64,000 nt of DNA from Pseudobacillus lumedeiriae. GTDB lineage: Bacteria > Bacillota > Bacilli > Bacillales > Domibacillaceae. Position numbers and translations under genes: made by a program. Below are positions 35,054 through 43,311 of this stretch, in pieces (position 1 is the first letter of the stretch; each line of letters opens with the position of its first letter). The notes beneath the pieces were generated by a model. It saw only the letters and a list, made by a program, of their open reading frames with translations. It searched no databases and was not told the DNA's origin. Location: positions 119,373 through 183,372 of the forward strand of contig NZ_JAUIYO010000006.1 in the NCBI RefSeq assembly GCF_044891285.1, in the 5' to 3' direction.

Positions 35054-36340
35054 TCATTGGGACTGTGTTTGGAATTGCTCTTCTTCTGTTGAGCCTTTTA
35101 AAGCTGTTGTAGACGATTCACCGCCGGAAACGATCATTGCTACTTGGTCGAAGTAGCCAGTACCCACTTCACGCTGATGGCGAGTAGCTGTGTAACCATC
35201 TTTTTCGGAAGCGAATTCCGCTTGCTGCAGCTCTGAGTATGCCCCCATGCCGCGGTCTTTGTAGCCAAGTGCCAATTGGAACATGCTGTGGTTCAAAGAA
35301 TGGAAGCCAGCAAGTGTAACGAACTGGAACTTATAACCCATTTTGCTAAGTTCCACTTGGAATGTTTCGATCGTTGCATCATCCAATTTCGCTTTCCAGT
35401 TGAAGGACGGCGAGCAGTTATAGGCAAGCATTTTCCCAGGGAACTTCTCATGAATCGCTTCAGCAAAACGGCGCGCTTCCTCTAGGTCTGGTTCAGATGT
35501 TTCACACCAGATCAGATCTGCATATGGTGCATAAGCAAGGCCGCGTGCAATCGCTTGGTCAAGGCCGGCTCTTGTACGGTAGAAACCATCCGATGTGCGC
35601 TCGCCAGTGATGAACGGTGCATCGGCTGGATCGAAGTCGCTCGTAATCAAATCTGCTGCATTGGCATCTGTACGGGCAACAAGAATCGTTGGCGTTCCCA
35701 TGACATCAGCGGCAAGACGGGCAGAGATTAAGTTTTTCACCGCTGTTTTTGTTGGCAGAAGTACTTTTCCTCCTAAATGGCCGCATTTTTTCTCTGAAGA
35801 AAGCTGATCTTCAAAGTGAACGCCAGCTGCACCTGCTTCGATCATCCCTTTCATCAGTTCAAATACGTTCAGCTGGCCGCCGAACCCTGCTTCGGCATCT
35901 GCGACGATCGGTGCAAAATAATCAATGGCATCATCACCTTCCAGATGAGCAATTTGATCCGCACGCTGCAGCGCCTGGTTAATGCGCTTCACTACACTTG
36001 GAACACTGTTCGCTGGGTACAAGCTTTGATCTGGATACATATGACCAGAAAGGTTCGCATCGGCTGCGACCTGCCAGCCGCTTAAATAAATCGCTTTCAA
36101 TCCTGCTTTTACTTGCTGAACGGCCTGATTGCCAGTTAAAGCCCCAAGAGCATTAATGAAATTCTCTGTATTTAAATAGCCCCATAGTTTTTCTGCTCCT
36201 CGGCGCGCCAATGTATGTTCAATGTCAATCGACCCGCGAAGCTTGATTACCTCTTCCGCAGAATATGGGCGAGTGATTCCTTGCCATCTTTTATCATTAT
36301 CCCATTGCTCCTGTAACTTTTGTACGCGTTCGTTTGTCAT
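35054..36340 (-). CDS. aceA: Isocitrate lyase
   Basis: A 428-residue cytoplasmic enzyme that splits isocitrate into succinate and glyoxylate, the entry to the glyoxylate bypass for growth on acetate or fatty acids. The catalytic motif KKCGH is at 184-188 in SSEKKCGHLGGKVLLPT. The metal-binding and substrate segments (PIVADAEAGFGG, WCETSEPDLEEARRFAEAIH, YNCSPSFNWKAKLDD) are intact. Length is as usual. AAGGAGG precedes the ATG at 36340. No malate synthase gene is nearby. B. subtilis 168 lacks this enzyme, while several other Bacillaceae have it. Confidence 0.96.
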   Translation of the reverse strand: MTNERVQKLQEQWDNDKRWQGITRPYSAEEVIKLRGSIDIEHTLARRGAEKLWGYLNTENFINALGALTGNQAVQQVKAGLKAIYLSGWQVAADANLSGHMYPDQSLYPANSVPSVVKRINQALQRADQIAHLEGDDAIDYFAPIVADAEAGFGGQLNVFELMKGMIEAGAAGVHFEDQLSSEKKCGHLGGKVLLPTKTAVKNLISARLAADVMGTPTILVARTDANAADLITSDFDPADAPFITGERTSDGFYRTRAGLDQAIARGLAYAPYADLIWCETSEPDLEEARRFAEAIHEKFPGKMLAYNCSPSFNWKAKLDDATIETFQVELSKMGYKFQFVTLAGFHSLNHSMFQLALGYKDRGMGAYSELQQAEFASEKDGYTATRHQREVGTGYFDQVAMIVSGGESSTTALKGSTEEEQFQTQSQ

Positions 36341-36584
36341 TTTTTATTCCTCCTTGATATTGATTTATGAATGTTTCGCAACTGCTGTTTTACAAAAATT
36401 ATGTAACAGCGCTGCCCCTATCTATCTGGCATTCTTATCTAATGCCTGCTGTCTGCATCATTATGGCTGAAGTTGTACTACTTGTTATAAAACAGTTATT
36501 TGTTGTTATTTGTATTGTATAACAGATACTCGAAAAAGGGAACACCTATTTTTCGATATTTCAGAATTTTCTTTCGACAAACAG

Positions 36585-36615
36585 CAAAAAAACTGTCGAG
36601 ATCATTCTCGACAGT
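36585..36615 (-). terminator. Rho-independent terminator of the GntR-ABC operon
   Basis: The 10-bp stem ACTGTCGAGA/TCTCGACAGT (36592-36601 and 36606-36615) is followed on the minus strand by TTTTTTTGC. It lies about 130 bases past the permease stop codon, after a CAGGCTG/CAGCCTG element. The rest of the 36341-36746 gap is the aceA upstream region, where I see no confident promoter. Confidence 0.8.
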
Positions 36616-36647
36616 CAAAATTGAACAAAATGGATTTTATTAACCTT

Positions 36648-36742
36648 CAGGCTGATTGAATACATTTGTCTTTCAAGACGCGGGTTAATGAATACCGCAG
36701 ACAGGCAGGCAATCAAGAAAACAAGCGTTTGTCAACAGCCTG
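36648..36742. repeat. CAGGCTG…CAGCCTG element preceding a terminator (copy 2; copy 1 at 21290-21342)
   Basis: CAGGCTG (36648-36654) and CAGCCTG (36736-36742) can pair. On the minus strand the element begins CAGGCTGTTGACAAACG and contains CTGCGGTATT. The copy after dgkB begins CAGGCTGCTGACAAATG and contains CTGCGGTGTT. Both lead into a terminator whose stem ends in CAGTTTTTTT. Confidence 0.45.
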
Positions 36743-36746
36743 ACAT

Positions 36747-38729
36747 TTATTCTTTTATTCCCACAGCGGAGATTTCTTTGTTTCCTTTCCATCTAATTAA
36801 CAAGGTTTGACGGCTGTCTTGACTTAAGCGGGCGGGATCCAGTAATTGTTTCAATTGCTTCGGATCGGTCACTTTCTTTGCTGGAATCGGGAAATCTATC
36901 AGCACAGACTCTTTCTCCAAATCCGAACTTTCATGAATGTAATCAACTAATTGCCGGCGGCGCTCCTGTGTATCCGTCGTTAAAATATACGCTTCCTCTA
37001 CTTGTTCCATTGAGAAAAATCCACTGCCGCCTTTCACCTTTTGACGGATATAATTCATTGTCTGTGCCTGATCCAAATAAATAGGAACAGACATCATTTG
37101 TCCATCAGTAAACCATACTTGCACTTCACCAACATTTGAAAAATCATAGTCCTTAAACCGGCGCGATCTCTCATTCAACGCATCATGTTTCATCGCCCTG
37201 ATGAGCGCTGCCATTTCTTTCTGGTCAGTCACACGCATCTGATTTGTTCCATTCCAGTAATCGGCGACGGCTAAATAACTGATTTTTTCAGGCCGGGAAA
37301 TAGCAAAAATCAGACTCGTTTTTCGTTTAAATTCCTGGTTATCTCTTAATTCCTTTGTCAATTCGTTTAATTGTTCCATCTCCACATAATACTGGCGTTC
37401 TACACGGCTGCCGTCCTTTAATTTATAAGCAATTCCTATTTGATATCCCCTTTGCCTAGACAGGTGTCCATTCTTAATCAACTGTTTATGAAGGTCGATG
37501 GTTTGATGGATGGATTCTCTTCCTTCCATATAACCCATACTTTTTTTATCAATAGCAATGGAGTTCGGAAGCCCTCCCATATCAAATAAGTCATAAGCTA
37601 TGTTGTCGCCAACATACACTTTCACCACTTCGTTTTCCGCCGGAACCTTTTTTTCATAGAAGCCGGTAAAAACAGCAATCGGTATGAATAAAACAACTAA
37701 AACAGCAATGTATAAAACAAAACCTTTCCATGGCCATGTAAGCCGTAATGTTTTCTGAACGATCATTTGTAAAATCGTATATCCAGCGAATGCACCGATG
37801 ATGTATCCAAGTATCGTCCAACCGAGCGCCCCATCAAGAAATTCGGCGAAGTATAATCCGCCGATGAGCATAGCAGCTAGCGTAAAGGAAAAAATAAACA
37901 GCCAGCGAAAAAACGGAAAAACAATCGTCTCATCGACAGCTTCTGCCGGCCTTGCTTTATAGACAACATAAGAAAGGACAGCAAGAAGAACGGCTAGCCC
38001 GATATATACCGTTAATTCTATTCCGCTGAATGGTTTTTCTACAATCATCGCAGCCCGCACCAAAAAAATCCCCTTAGACATCACCTTATCGATGTAGGCA
38101 TCTGCGGCCAGTCCGTTAATAAAAAAGCTTGCATTGGCCAAGAAAAGCATAATCAGTGCCCCTGGCAAAATGAAAATGCCGTAAGTCATCACCCCTTGCA
38201 GCAGCGGCGATCCGATAAATAAACCGACGAATACAGTCACAACAAACATCATTAAGACGATCAACAATGCAAGACCCATCCAGCCGGCCACATCACCTAT
38301 CGTGTAAACGGCTGGTTTGATCAACGGCCGCATCATCGTTAATACAATGCCGTTTAACAAAATGGGAAGGACCAGCGCTGTACCGCCAGCCATATACACA
38401 TGCGACAATAACGTTTTTCGCTTAAATGGCAGGCTGTGCATAAAGTCAGAGGAACCTTTTTTCGTCAGATAGTTGGTTAAGATTAGTCCGGTAATAACGG
38501 GAAAAATCATAAAAATGATATATTGAACAGAGTATGAAAAAGCAAGTAATCCATTTTTATAGTTTCCCTGAAAATAATATTCCAGCGCTTCTTCCTTCAT
38601 AAAGATCATCCATATAAAGAGCGGCAGAACAACTAGCAGCGCAAGTGTAAAAAAGATACTCACCCATAAAACTGAGCGCACGTGCTGCTGAAATAGCCCT
38701 TTATTAAACGATGAGATTCCGGATTTCAT
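36747..38729 (-). CDS. ABC transporter permease with large extracellular region
   Basis: A 660-residue membrane protein of an ABC-2-like export system. About eight helices fill residues 15-360, including the start VSIFFTLALLVVLPLFIWMIF and an alternation of helices around 60-330. A soluble C-terminal region (about 370-660) follows the last helix and is probably outside the cell. I used the ATG at 38729 behind GGGGAG; it overlaps the ATPase gene by 26 bases. With the GntR regulator and ATPase it resembles the YtrA-type cassettes that respond to cell-wall or membrane stress. Substrate unknown. Confidence 0.8.
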   Translation of the reverse strand: MKSGISSFNKGLFQQHVRSVLWVSIFFTLALLVVLPLFIWMIFMKEEALEYYFQGNYKNGLLAFSYSVQYIIFMIFPVITGLILTNYLTKKGSSDFMHSLPFKRKTLLSHVYMAGGTALVLPILLNGIVLTMMRPLIKPAVYTIGDVAGWMGLALLIVLMMFVVTVFVGLFIGSPLLQGVMTYGIFILPGALIMLFLANASFFINGLAADAYIDKVMSKGIFLVRAAMIVEKPFSGIELTVYIGLAVLLAVLSYVVYKARPAEAVDETIVFPFFRWLFIFSFTLAAMLIGGLYFAEFLDGALGWTILGYIIGAFAGYTILQMIVQKTLRLTWPWKGFVLYIAVLVVLFIPIAVFTGFYEKKVPAENEVVKVYVGDNIAYDLFDMGGLPNSIAIDKKSMGYMEGRESIHQTIDLHKQLIKNGHLSRQRGYQIGIAYKLKDGSRVERQYYVEMEQLNELTKELRDNQEFKRKTSLIFAISRPEKISYLAVADYWNGTNQMRVTDQKEMAALIRAMKHDALNERSRRFKDYDFSNVGEVQVWFTDGQMMSVPIYLDQAQTMNYIRQKVKGGSGFFSMEQVEEAYILTTDTQERRRQLVDYIHESSDLEKESVLIDFPIPAKKVTDPKQLKQLLDPARLSQDSRQTLLIRWKGNKEISAVGIKE

Positions 38730-39603
38730 AGCCGACACTCCCCATTTCATACGTAAATATTTCTTCAAGCGTCAACGGAAGGATATCGAAAATGGCTGGT
38801 TCAAATGTCTGCACATACCGATAAATCTCTTCTTCCTGCCCGCGCACGATGCAAGTTAACACGCGTCCCCGCTTTTCATCATGCAACACATTCATGCCGT
38901 CTAAAAACGATGGATCCGGCATCTTCCGAAATGCCACTTGCACTTTACAGACATCGGTCTTTAACTCTTCTAAATCGCGTTCAAATAATAATCCGCCTTT
39001 ATGCATGACACCGACACTGTCACAAAAGTCTTCCATCTCCCGCAAATTATGAGAAGAGACGAGGATCGTCATTTCTCTCTCACTTACATCTTGAATAAGT
39101 AAGTTTTTCACCTGCTGGCGAATGACTGGATCTAGACCATCGAACGGCTCATCCAGCACGAGAACATCCGGCATCACAGACAATGTTAAAATAAACGCTG
39201 CCTGCCGCTGCATCCCTTTGGACATTCTGGAAAGCTTTCGATGAGGATCTAAGCTGAAATGTTCATATAACTGCCGGAACCGTCCCCCATTCCAGCGTTC
39301 GTACACTTTTTCATAAAAGGCAGACATCTGCATGAGCGTAGCCTGCTGAAAAAAGTAGGGCTGGTCCGGAATAAATAACACTCTTTCTTTTGTTTTCGGA
39401 TTCTCGTAAACTGGTACTTCTTCCACTTTCGTTATCCCTTGATCCGGCCGGATAATGCCTGTAACCATTTTTAAAAAAGTCGTTTTTCCAGCTCCATTTG
39501 ATCCGAGCAGCCCGTAAATCGACCCTTTTTTCACATGAATCGATACATCTTTTACTGCATCATACCGCCCGAATCGCTTCGATACTTTTTCAGCTGTTAT
39601 CAT
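38704..39603 (-). CDS. ABC transporter ATP-binding protein
   Basis: A 299-residue ATPase with Walker A LGSNGAGKTTFLKMVTG (about 35-50), signature LSRMSKGMQRQAAFILTLS (degenerate, SKGMQRQ) and Walker B VLVLDEPFDGLDP. It powers the adjacent permease on the cytoplasmic face. I used the ATG at 39603 behind a run of Gs; it overlaps the GntR gene by 14 bases, so the three genes are translationally coupled. Confidence 0.9.
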   Translation of the reverse strand: MITAEKVSKRFGRYDAVKDVSIHVKKGSIYGLLGSNGAGKTTFLKMVTGIIRPDQGITKVEEVPVYENPKTKERVLFIPDQPYFFQQATLMQMSAFYEKVYERWNGGRFRQLYEHFSLDPHRKLSRMSKGMQRQAAFILTLSVMPDVLVLDEPFDGLDPVIRQQVKNLLIQDVSEREMTILVSSHNLREMEDFCDSVGVMHKGGLLFERDLEELKTDVCKVQVAFRKMPDPSFLDGMNVLHDEKRGRVLTCIVRGQEEEIYRYVQTFEPAIFDILPLTLEEIFTYEMGSVGYEIRNLIV

Positions 39604-39982
39604 TTTTGCCCCCCCTTTGCGGCGCATCCATTTTTTCAATGAGACGGATCACATCTTCCTTCGACACCCCTAAAAATAGAATCTCACCTACGACCCGTTC
39701 TAACTCTTTTTTCAACACCATTATCCGCTCCCCGCTAATGTCTTTTTGCACCGGTGCCACGAAGCTTCCCTTGCCTGGAATAGAGTAAATGTATCCTCCT
39801 CTCTCAAGCTCACGGTACGCCTTTTGAATCGTGTTCGGGTTAATCGTCAAATCTTGGGCCAGCGACCGTACCGACGGCAATTGCTCATCTTCTTTCCACA
39901 CCTCATGGATGATGAGTTCTTTCAGCTTCTCCATCAACTGTTCATAAATCGGGATACGGCTCCTCGTATCAATCGTAAACAT
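39590..39982 (-). CDS. GntR-family (YtrA-type) transcriptional regulator
   Basis: A 130-residue repressor of the short YtrA subfamily: a winged HTH (IPIYEQLMEKLKELIIHEVWKEDEQLPSVRSLAQDLTINPNTIQKAYRELERGGYIYSIPGKGSFVAP, about 8-72) plus only a short C-terminal helix pair, without a large ligand domain. I used the ATG at 39982 behind AAAGGA. A perfect operator palindrome lies upstream, so it likely represses its own GntR-ATPase-permease operon. Confidence 0.9.
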   Translation of the reverse strand: MFTIDTRSRIPIYEQLMEKLKELIIHEVWKEDEQLPSVRSLAQDLTINPNTIQKAYRELERGGYIYSIPGKGSFVAPVQKDISGERIMVLKKELERVVGEILFLGVSKEDVIRLIEKMDAPQRGGKNDNS

Positions 39983-40011
39983 CGCTTCGCTTCCTTTCAG
40001 CAAACCGTACT

Positions 40012-40053
40012 AACTGTATTAATATATATAATACAGTTTTATGGTAAATGCAA
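40012..40053 (-). promoter_or_regulatory. Promoter and GntR operator of the ABC cassette
   Basis: On the minus strand TTGCAT (40053-40048), 17 bases, TATATA (40030-40025). The perfect inverted repeat AACTGTATT (40012-40020)/AATACAGTT (40030-40038) overlaps the -10 box, as expected for a repressor site of the adjacent YtrA-type protein. Confidence 0.65.
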
Positions 40054-40070
40054 CCTTTTTTTAGAAAACA

Positions 40071-40095
40071 AAAAAAACGGCGCTAGGCCGTTTTT
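40071..40095 (-). terminator. Rho-independent terminator of the pcrB-pcrA-ligA-camS operon
   Basis: AAAAACGGC/GCCGTTTTT around a GCTAG-type loop (40071-40095) is followed on the minus strand by TTTTTTTTG, about ten bases past the camS stop codon. Confidence 0.85.
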
Positions 40096-40101
40096 CATTC
40101 G

Positions 40102-41271
40102 TTATTCGTATATATGCACTTCTGGTTCTTTCTCATTTGCTTTTTTCACGATCAATGCTTCTGGGCCATTGACAGAAGAAATCGTCACTTCTATCGGGAT
40201 ATAGTCTGGGAAGTGATCCATAATCAAGCCTGTCACAAACTGCGTAAAACCAATCGCCTCTGCTTTGCCGTAAAATTGAATAGGGATTTCAATTTTCAAA
40301 TCGACGAGCTCTTCACCATTATACAGAGCTTTTCCAACAACACCATTGTAATTTTTAAAATACTTTTCTACGTCCTGCTTAAAGTTTAAAAAATACGTCG
40401 TGTCGTCTCGATGATCTTTTTCTGCTTCTACGGATGGGAAAAGATAGTATTTCTCATTCACTTTTTCCCAGCCTCTAATCGTATCTTCATTGGGATCTAG
40501 ATGCGTATAAGCGATGAAGTTGCCGGGGACGACTGAATGATGAGCTGCCTGCTTAAATAGAGCAATCGTGACAGGAACATCTTTGATTCCTTTCGTCTGC
40601 CTTACCCTTTTTGCCACTTCTTCAGCGATTTTCTTTCCTTCCCGCTCCACTTCTTCAGCAGGAATTTTGTAGTCATAGACTGGACCATACTTTTCTTTCG
40701 TGTAATAGTGTACAGAGTTTAAGGCAAGACCGATGACAACCCCTGACAGCTGCAGCGAATTATTTTCTGTTTTTATTAAATAATCATGTTCCATGACATG
40801 CGCCAAATAAATTGGACTCTTTTCATTTCGCTGTTCTGTCGAGCCTTCCCCGCTGTCTATCGGATTCAGACCTAGGTTTTCTTTCGGCTCTAACTCTTTC
40901 TCTTTCAGCTGTTGGTCTGTGTATTTGCGTTTCAGCCATGCTTTTATTGTGTCGCCGTCAATCATTTGTCCTTCCTGAAACAAATACTTTTTGGGAGAAA
41001 AGTGATCCTGAGCAATCCTCATCAAGCCCGTTTCAAATTCAACAATGTCATAGCGTGTATTCAAATTGGAAACGACCATTCCTCTTGCTTTTCCTGGTTT
41101 AAACGGAACAATCGTCCGGTAAAAGTTTTCAGAAATTTGGTAGTTCGGAATAATTGCTTTCTCCTGCTTGTCCTCTCCCTGGACCACTTCTTCTTTTTTG
41201 CCTAATTTCGGTGCACATCCACTGACAAGTAGCACGACAGCGAGTGTAGCCGAAAGTAATTTTTTATTCAA
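40102..41271 (-). CDS. camS: CamS-family sex pheromone lipoprotein
   Basis: A 389-residue lipoprotein (YerH in B. subtilis) with a signal peptide ending in the lipobox LLVSGC. In enterococci and staphylococci the released signal peptide acts as a pheromone for conjugative plasmids; the role of the mature protein is unclear. The body (ENFYRTIVPFKPGKARGMV … RFDIVEFETGLM-like … SVHYYTKEKYGPVYDYKIP … SSVNGPEALIVKKANEKEPEVHIYE) matches the family. I chose a TTG at 41271, seven bases after GAGG; a GTG at 41280 overlaps that ribosome binding site. It follows ligA, as is usual. Confidence 0.9.
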   Translation of the reverse strand: MNKKLLSATLAVVLLVSGCAPKLGKKEEVVQGEDKQEKAIIPNYQISENFYRTIVPFKPGKARGMVVSNLNTRYDIVEFETGLMRIAQDHFSPKKYLFQEGQMIDGDTIKAWLKRKYTDQQLKEKELEPKENLGLNPIDSGEGSTEQRNEKSPIYLAHVMEHDYLIKTENNSLQLSGVVIGLALNSVHYYTKEKYGPVYDYKIPAEEVEREGKKIAEEVAKRVRQTKGIKDVPVTIALFKQAAHHSVVPGNFIAYTHLDPNEDTIRGWEKVNEKYYLFPSVEAEKDHRDDTTYFLNFKQDVEKYFKNYNGVVGKALYNGEELVDLKIEIPIQFYGKAEAIGFTQFVTGLIMDHFPDYIPIEVTISSVNGPEALIVKKANEKEPEVHIYE

Positions 41272-41287
41272 AAGAGCCACCTCTTAC

Positions 41288-43294
41288 TTAATTAAGTTCA
41301 TCCAATAACTTCTGCTCATCCCAAACTTCAATATTTAGCTGGACCGCCTTATCTAGCTTGGAGCCCGCTTCTTCACCTGCAATGACGAGGTCTGTTTTTT
41401 TACTGACACTGCCAGCTACTTTTCCGCCGAGGGCTTCAATTCTTTCTTTCGCCTCATTACGTGTCAGCTCATACAGCTTTCCAGTCAGCACGATCGTTTT
41501 TCCCGCAAAGAAAGAATCAGATGTCTCTGCTTCTGCCCGTTTCGGCCCTGTATATGTCATATTCACCCCGGCTGCCTTTAGTTTAGCGATCAGCTCACTC
41601 ACTTCTGGCTGGTTAAAATAAGCTACAGCGGCTTCTGCCATTTTATCACCGATTTCATGGATAGCCGTTAAGTTCTCGATGCCGGCTTCCGCGAGTGCCT
41701 CCATCGTTTCAAAATGCTGAGCCAGTGTTTTTGCTGCTTTCGCTCCGACATGGCGGATTCCGAGGCCGAATAAGAGTTTCTCAAGTGAATTGTCTTTTGA
41801 CGCTTCAATGGCCTTCAATAAGTTGTCGGCCGACTTTTCTCCCATTCTTTCAAGCTGGATCAGCTGGTTTTTCGTCAATTGGTACAAGTCGGATACATCA
41901 TGAACGAGACCGCTTCGATACAGCTGAGCAATTACTTTTTCACCTAAACCGTCGATATTCATCGCATTGCGGGAAACGTAATGGATCATCCCTTCACGGA
42001 TTTGCGCCGGACACTGCGGATTCATGCAGCGAAGAGCCACTTCACCTTCTAGCCGGACGAGTTCACTTTCACACTCCGGACAGTGCGTTGGCATGAAAAA
42101 CTCTTCTTCTTCTCCTGTCCGGCGTTCCGCAATCACATGAACGACTTCCGGAATAATGTCGCCCGCTTTTTTAATCACGACGAAATCACCGATTTTTATA
42201 TCTTTTTCTCTGATCAAGTCTTCATTGTGCAGCGTTGCCCTTTGCACAGTTGTCCCTGCTACTTTTACGGGCTGCAGTAAGGCCGTCGGTGTGACGACTC
42301 CAGTCCGTCCTACACTCAATGTGATGCCTGTCAATTTCGTCACGACTTCTTCCGCCGGAAATTTAAAAGCAATCGCCCAGCGCGGACTTTTGGCTGTCGC
42401 TCCAAGCTCTTTTTGCTGCTGGAGTGAATCTACTTTGATAACAATGCCATCAATCTCATATGGCAGTTTTGGACGCTTGTCTATCCAGCCGCCGACATAA
42501 TGGATGACTTCATCAATCGTGCGGCATACTTTTCGTTCTTTATTCGTTTTAAACCCTAGTCTGTCCAGCAAATTAAGGCTTTCGCTATGGGATGTAATGC
42601 CAGCTTCCTCTACTCCCGCCGCCCCATACAGGAAAAGATCGAGATTACGGGAAGCGGCTATGCGCGGGTCAAGCTGACGCAGGGATCCTGCCGCTGCATT
42701 GCGGGGGTTGGCGAACGGCTCCTCTCCTTTTTCATCCCTAATCGCATTTAACGCGATAAACGATTGCTTCGGCATAAACGCCTCCCCGCGCACTTCCATC
42801 GTATACGGCTCCTTGATGCGAAGCGGAATAGAGCGAATCGTTTTTAGATTAGCCGAAATGTCTTCGCCCACTGTACCGTCGCCCCGCGTGGAGCCTTGAA
42901 CGAATAACCCATTTTCATATTTTAAAGAAACAGCTAGGCCGTCAATTTTCAGCTCACATACATAAGAATAGCTTTCTTCATCTAGTGCCTGCTTCACCCG
43001 GCGGTCAAAATCACGCAAATCATCTTCATTAAATGCATTCGCCAGACTCAGCATCGGGACATCATGCTGTACTTTTTTAAATGCATCCAGCACATCGCCT
43101 CCTACACGCTGAGTAGGAGAATCCGGTGTTTGCAGTTCAGGAAACTTCTCTTCCAGCCCCAGCAGCTCTTGCGTTAAGCGGTCGTATTCAGAGTCGGGAA
43201 CAGATGGCTGATCCAGCACATAATATTCATAATTATATTGGTTTAATAGATTATGCAGCTCCTGTATCCTTTCTTCAGCAGCTTTTAGATCCAT
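41288..43294 (-). CDS. ligA: NAD-dependent DNA ligase
   Basis: A 668-residue replicative ligase that seals nicks with NAD. Domains in order: Ia (YYVLDQPSVPDSEYDRL, NAD-binding), adenylation domain with the AMP-accepting Lys in CELKIDGLAVSLKY (about 112), OB fold (GVVTPTALLQPVKVAG), four-Cys zinc finger (CPECESELVRLEGEVALRCMNPQCP, about 405-430), HhH repeats and a C-terminal BRCT domain (FFAGKTIVLTGKLYELTR to the end). I used the ATG at 43294 with AAGGAG eight bases upstream. It follows pcrA by 17 bases. Confidence 0.97.
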   Translation of the reverse strand: MDLKAAEERIQELHNLLNQYNYEYYVLDQPSVPDSEYDRLTQELLGLEEKFPELQTPDSPTQRVGGDVLDAFKKVQHDVPMLSLANAFNEDDLRDFDRRVKQALDEESYSYVCELKIDGLAVSLKYENGLFVQGSTRGDGTVGEDISANLKTIRSIPLRIKEPYTMEVRGEAFMPKQSFIALNAIRDEKGEEPFANPRNAAAGSLRQLDPRIAASRNLDLFLYGAAGVEEAGITSHSESLNLLDRLGFKTNKERKVCRTIDEVIHYVGGWIDKRPKLPYEIDGIVIKVDSLQQQKELGATAKSPRWAIAFKFPAEEVVTKLTGITLSVGRTGVVTPTALLQPVKVAGTTVQRATLHNEDLIREKDIKIGDFVVIKKAGDIIPEVVHVIAERRTGEEEEFFMPTHCPECESELVRLEGEVALRCMNPQCPAQIREGMIHYVSRNAMNIDGLGEKVIAQLYRSGLVHDVSDLYQLTKNQLIQLERMGEKSADNLLKAIEASKDNSLEKLLFGLGIRHVGAKAAKTLAQHFETMEALAEAGIENLTAIHEIGDKMAEAAVAYFNQPEVSELIAKLKAAGVNMTYTGPKRAEAETSDSFFAGKTIVLTGKLYELTRNEAKERIEALGGKVAGSVSKKTDLVIAGEEAGSKLDKAVQLNIEVWDEQKLLDELN

Positions 43295-43311
43295 CTGGAT
43301 CACTCCTTCAT

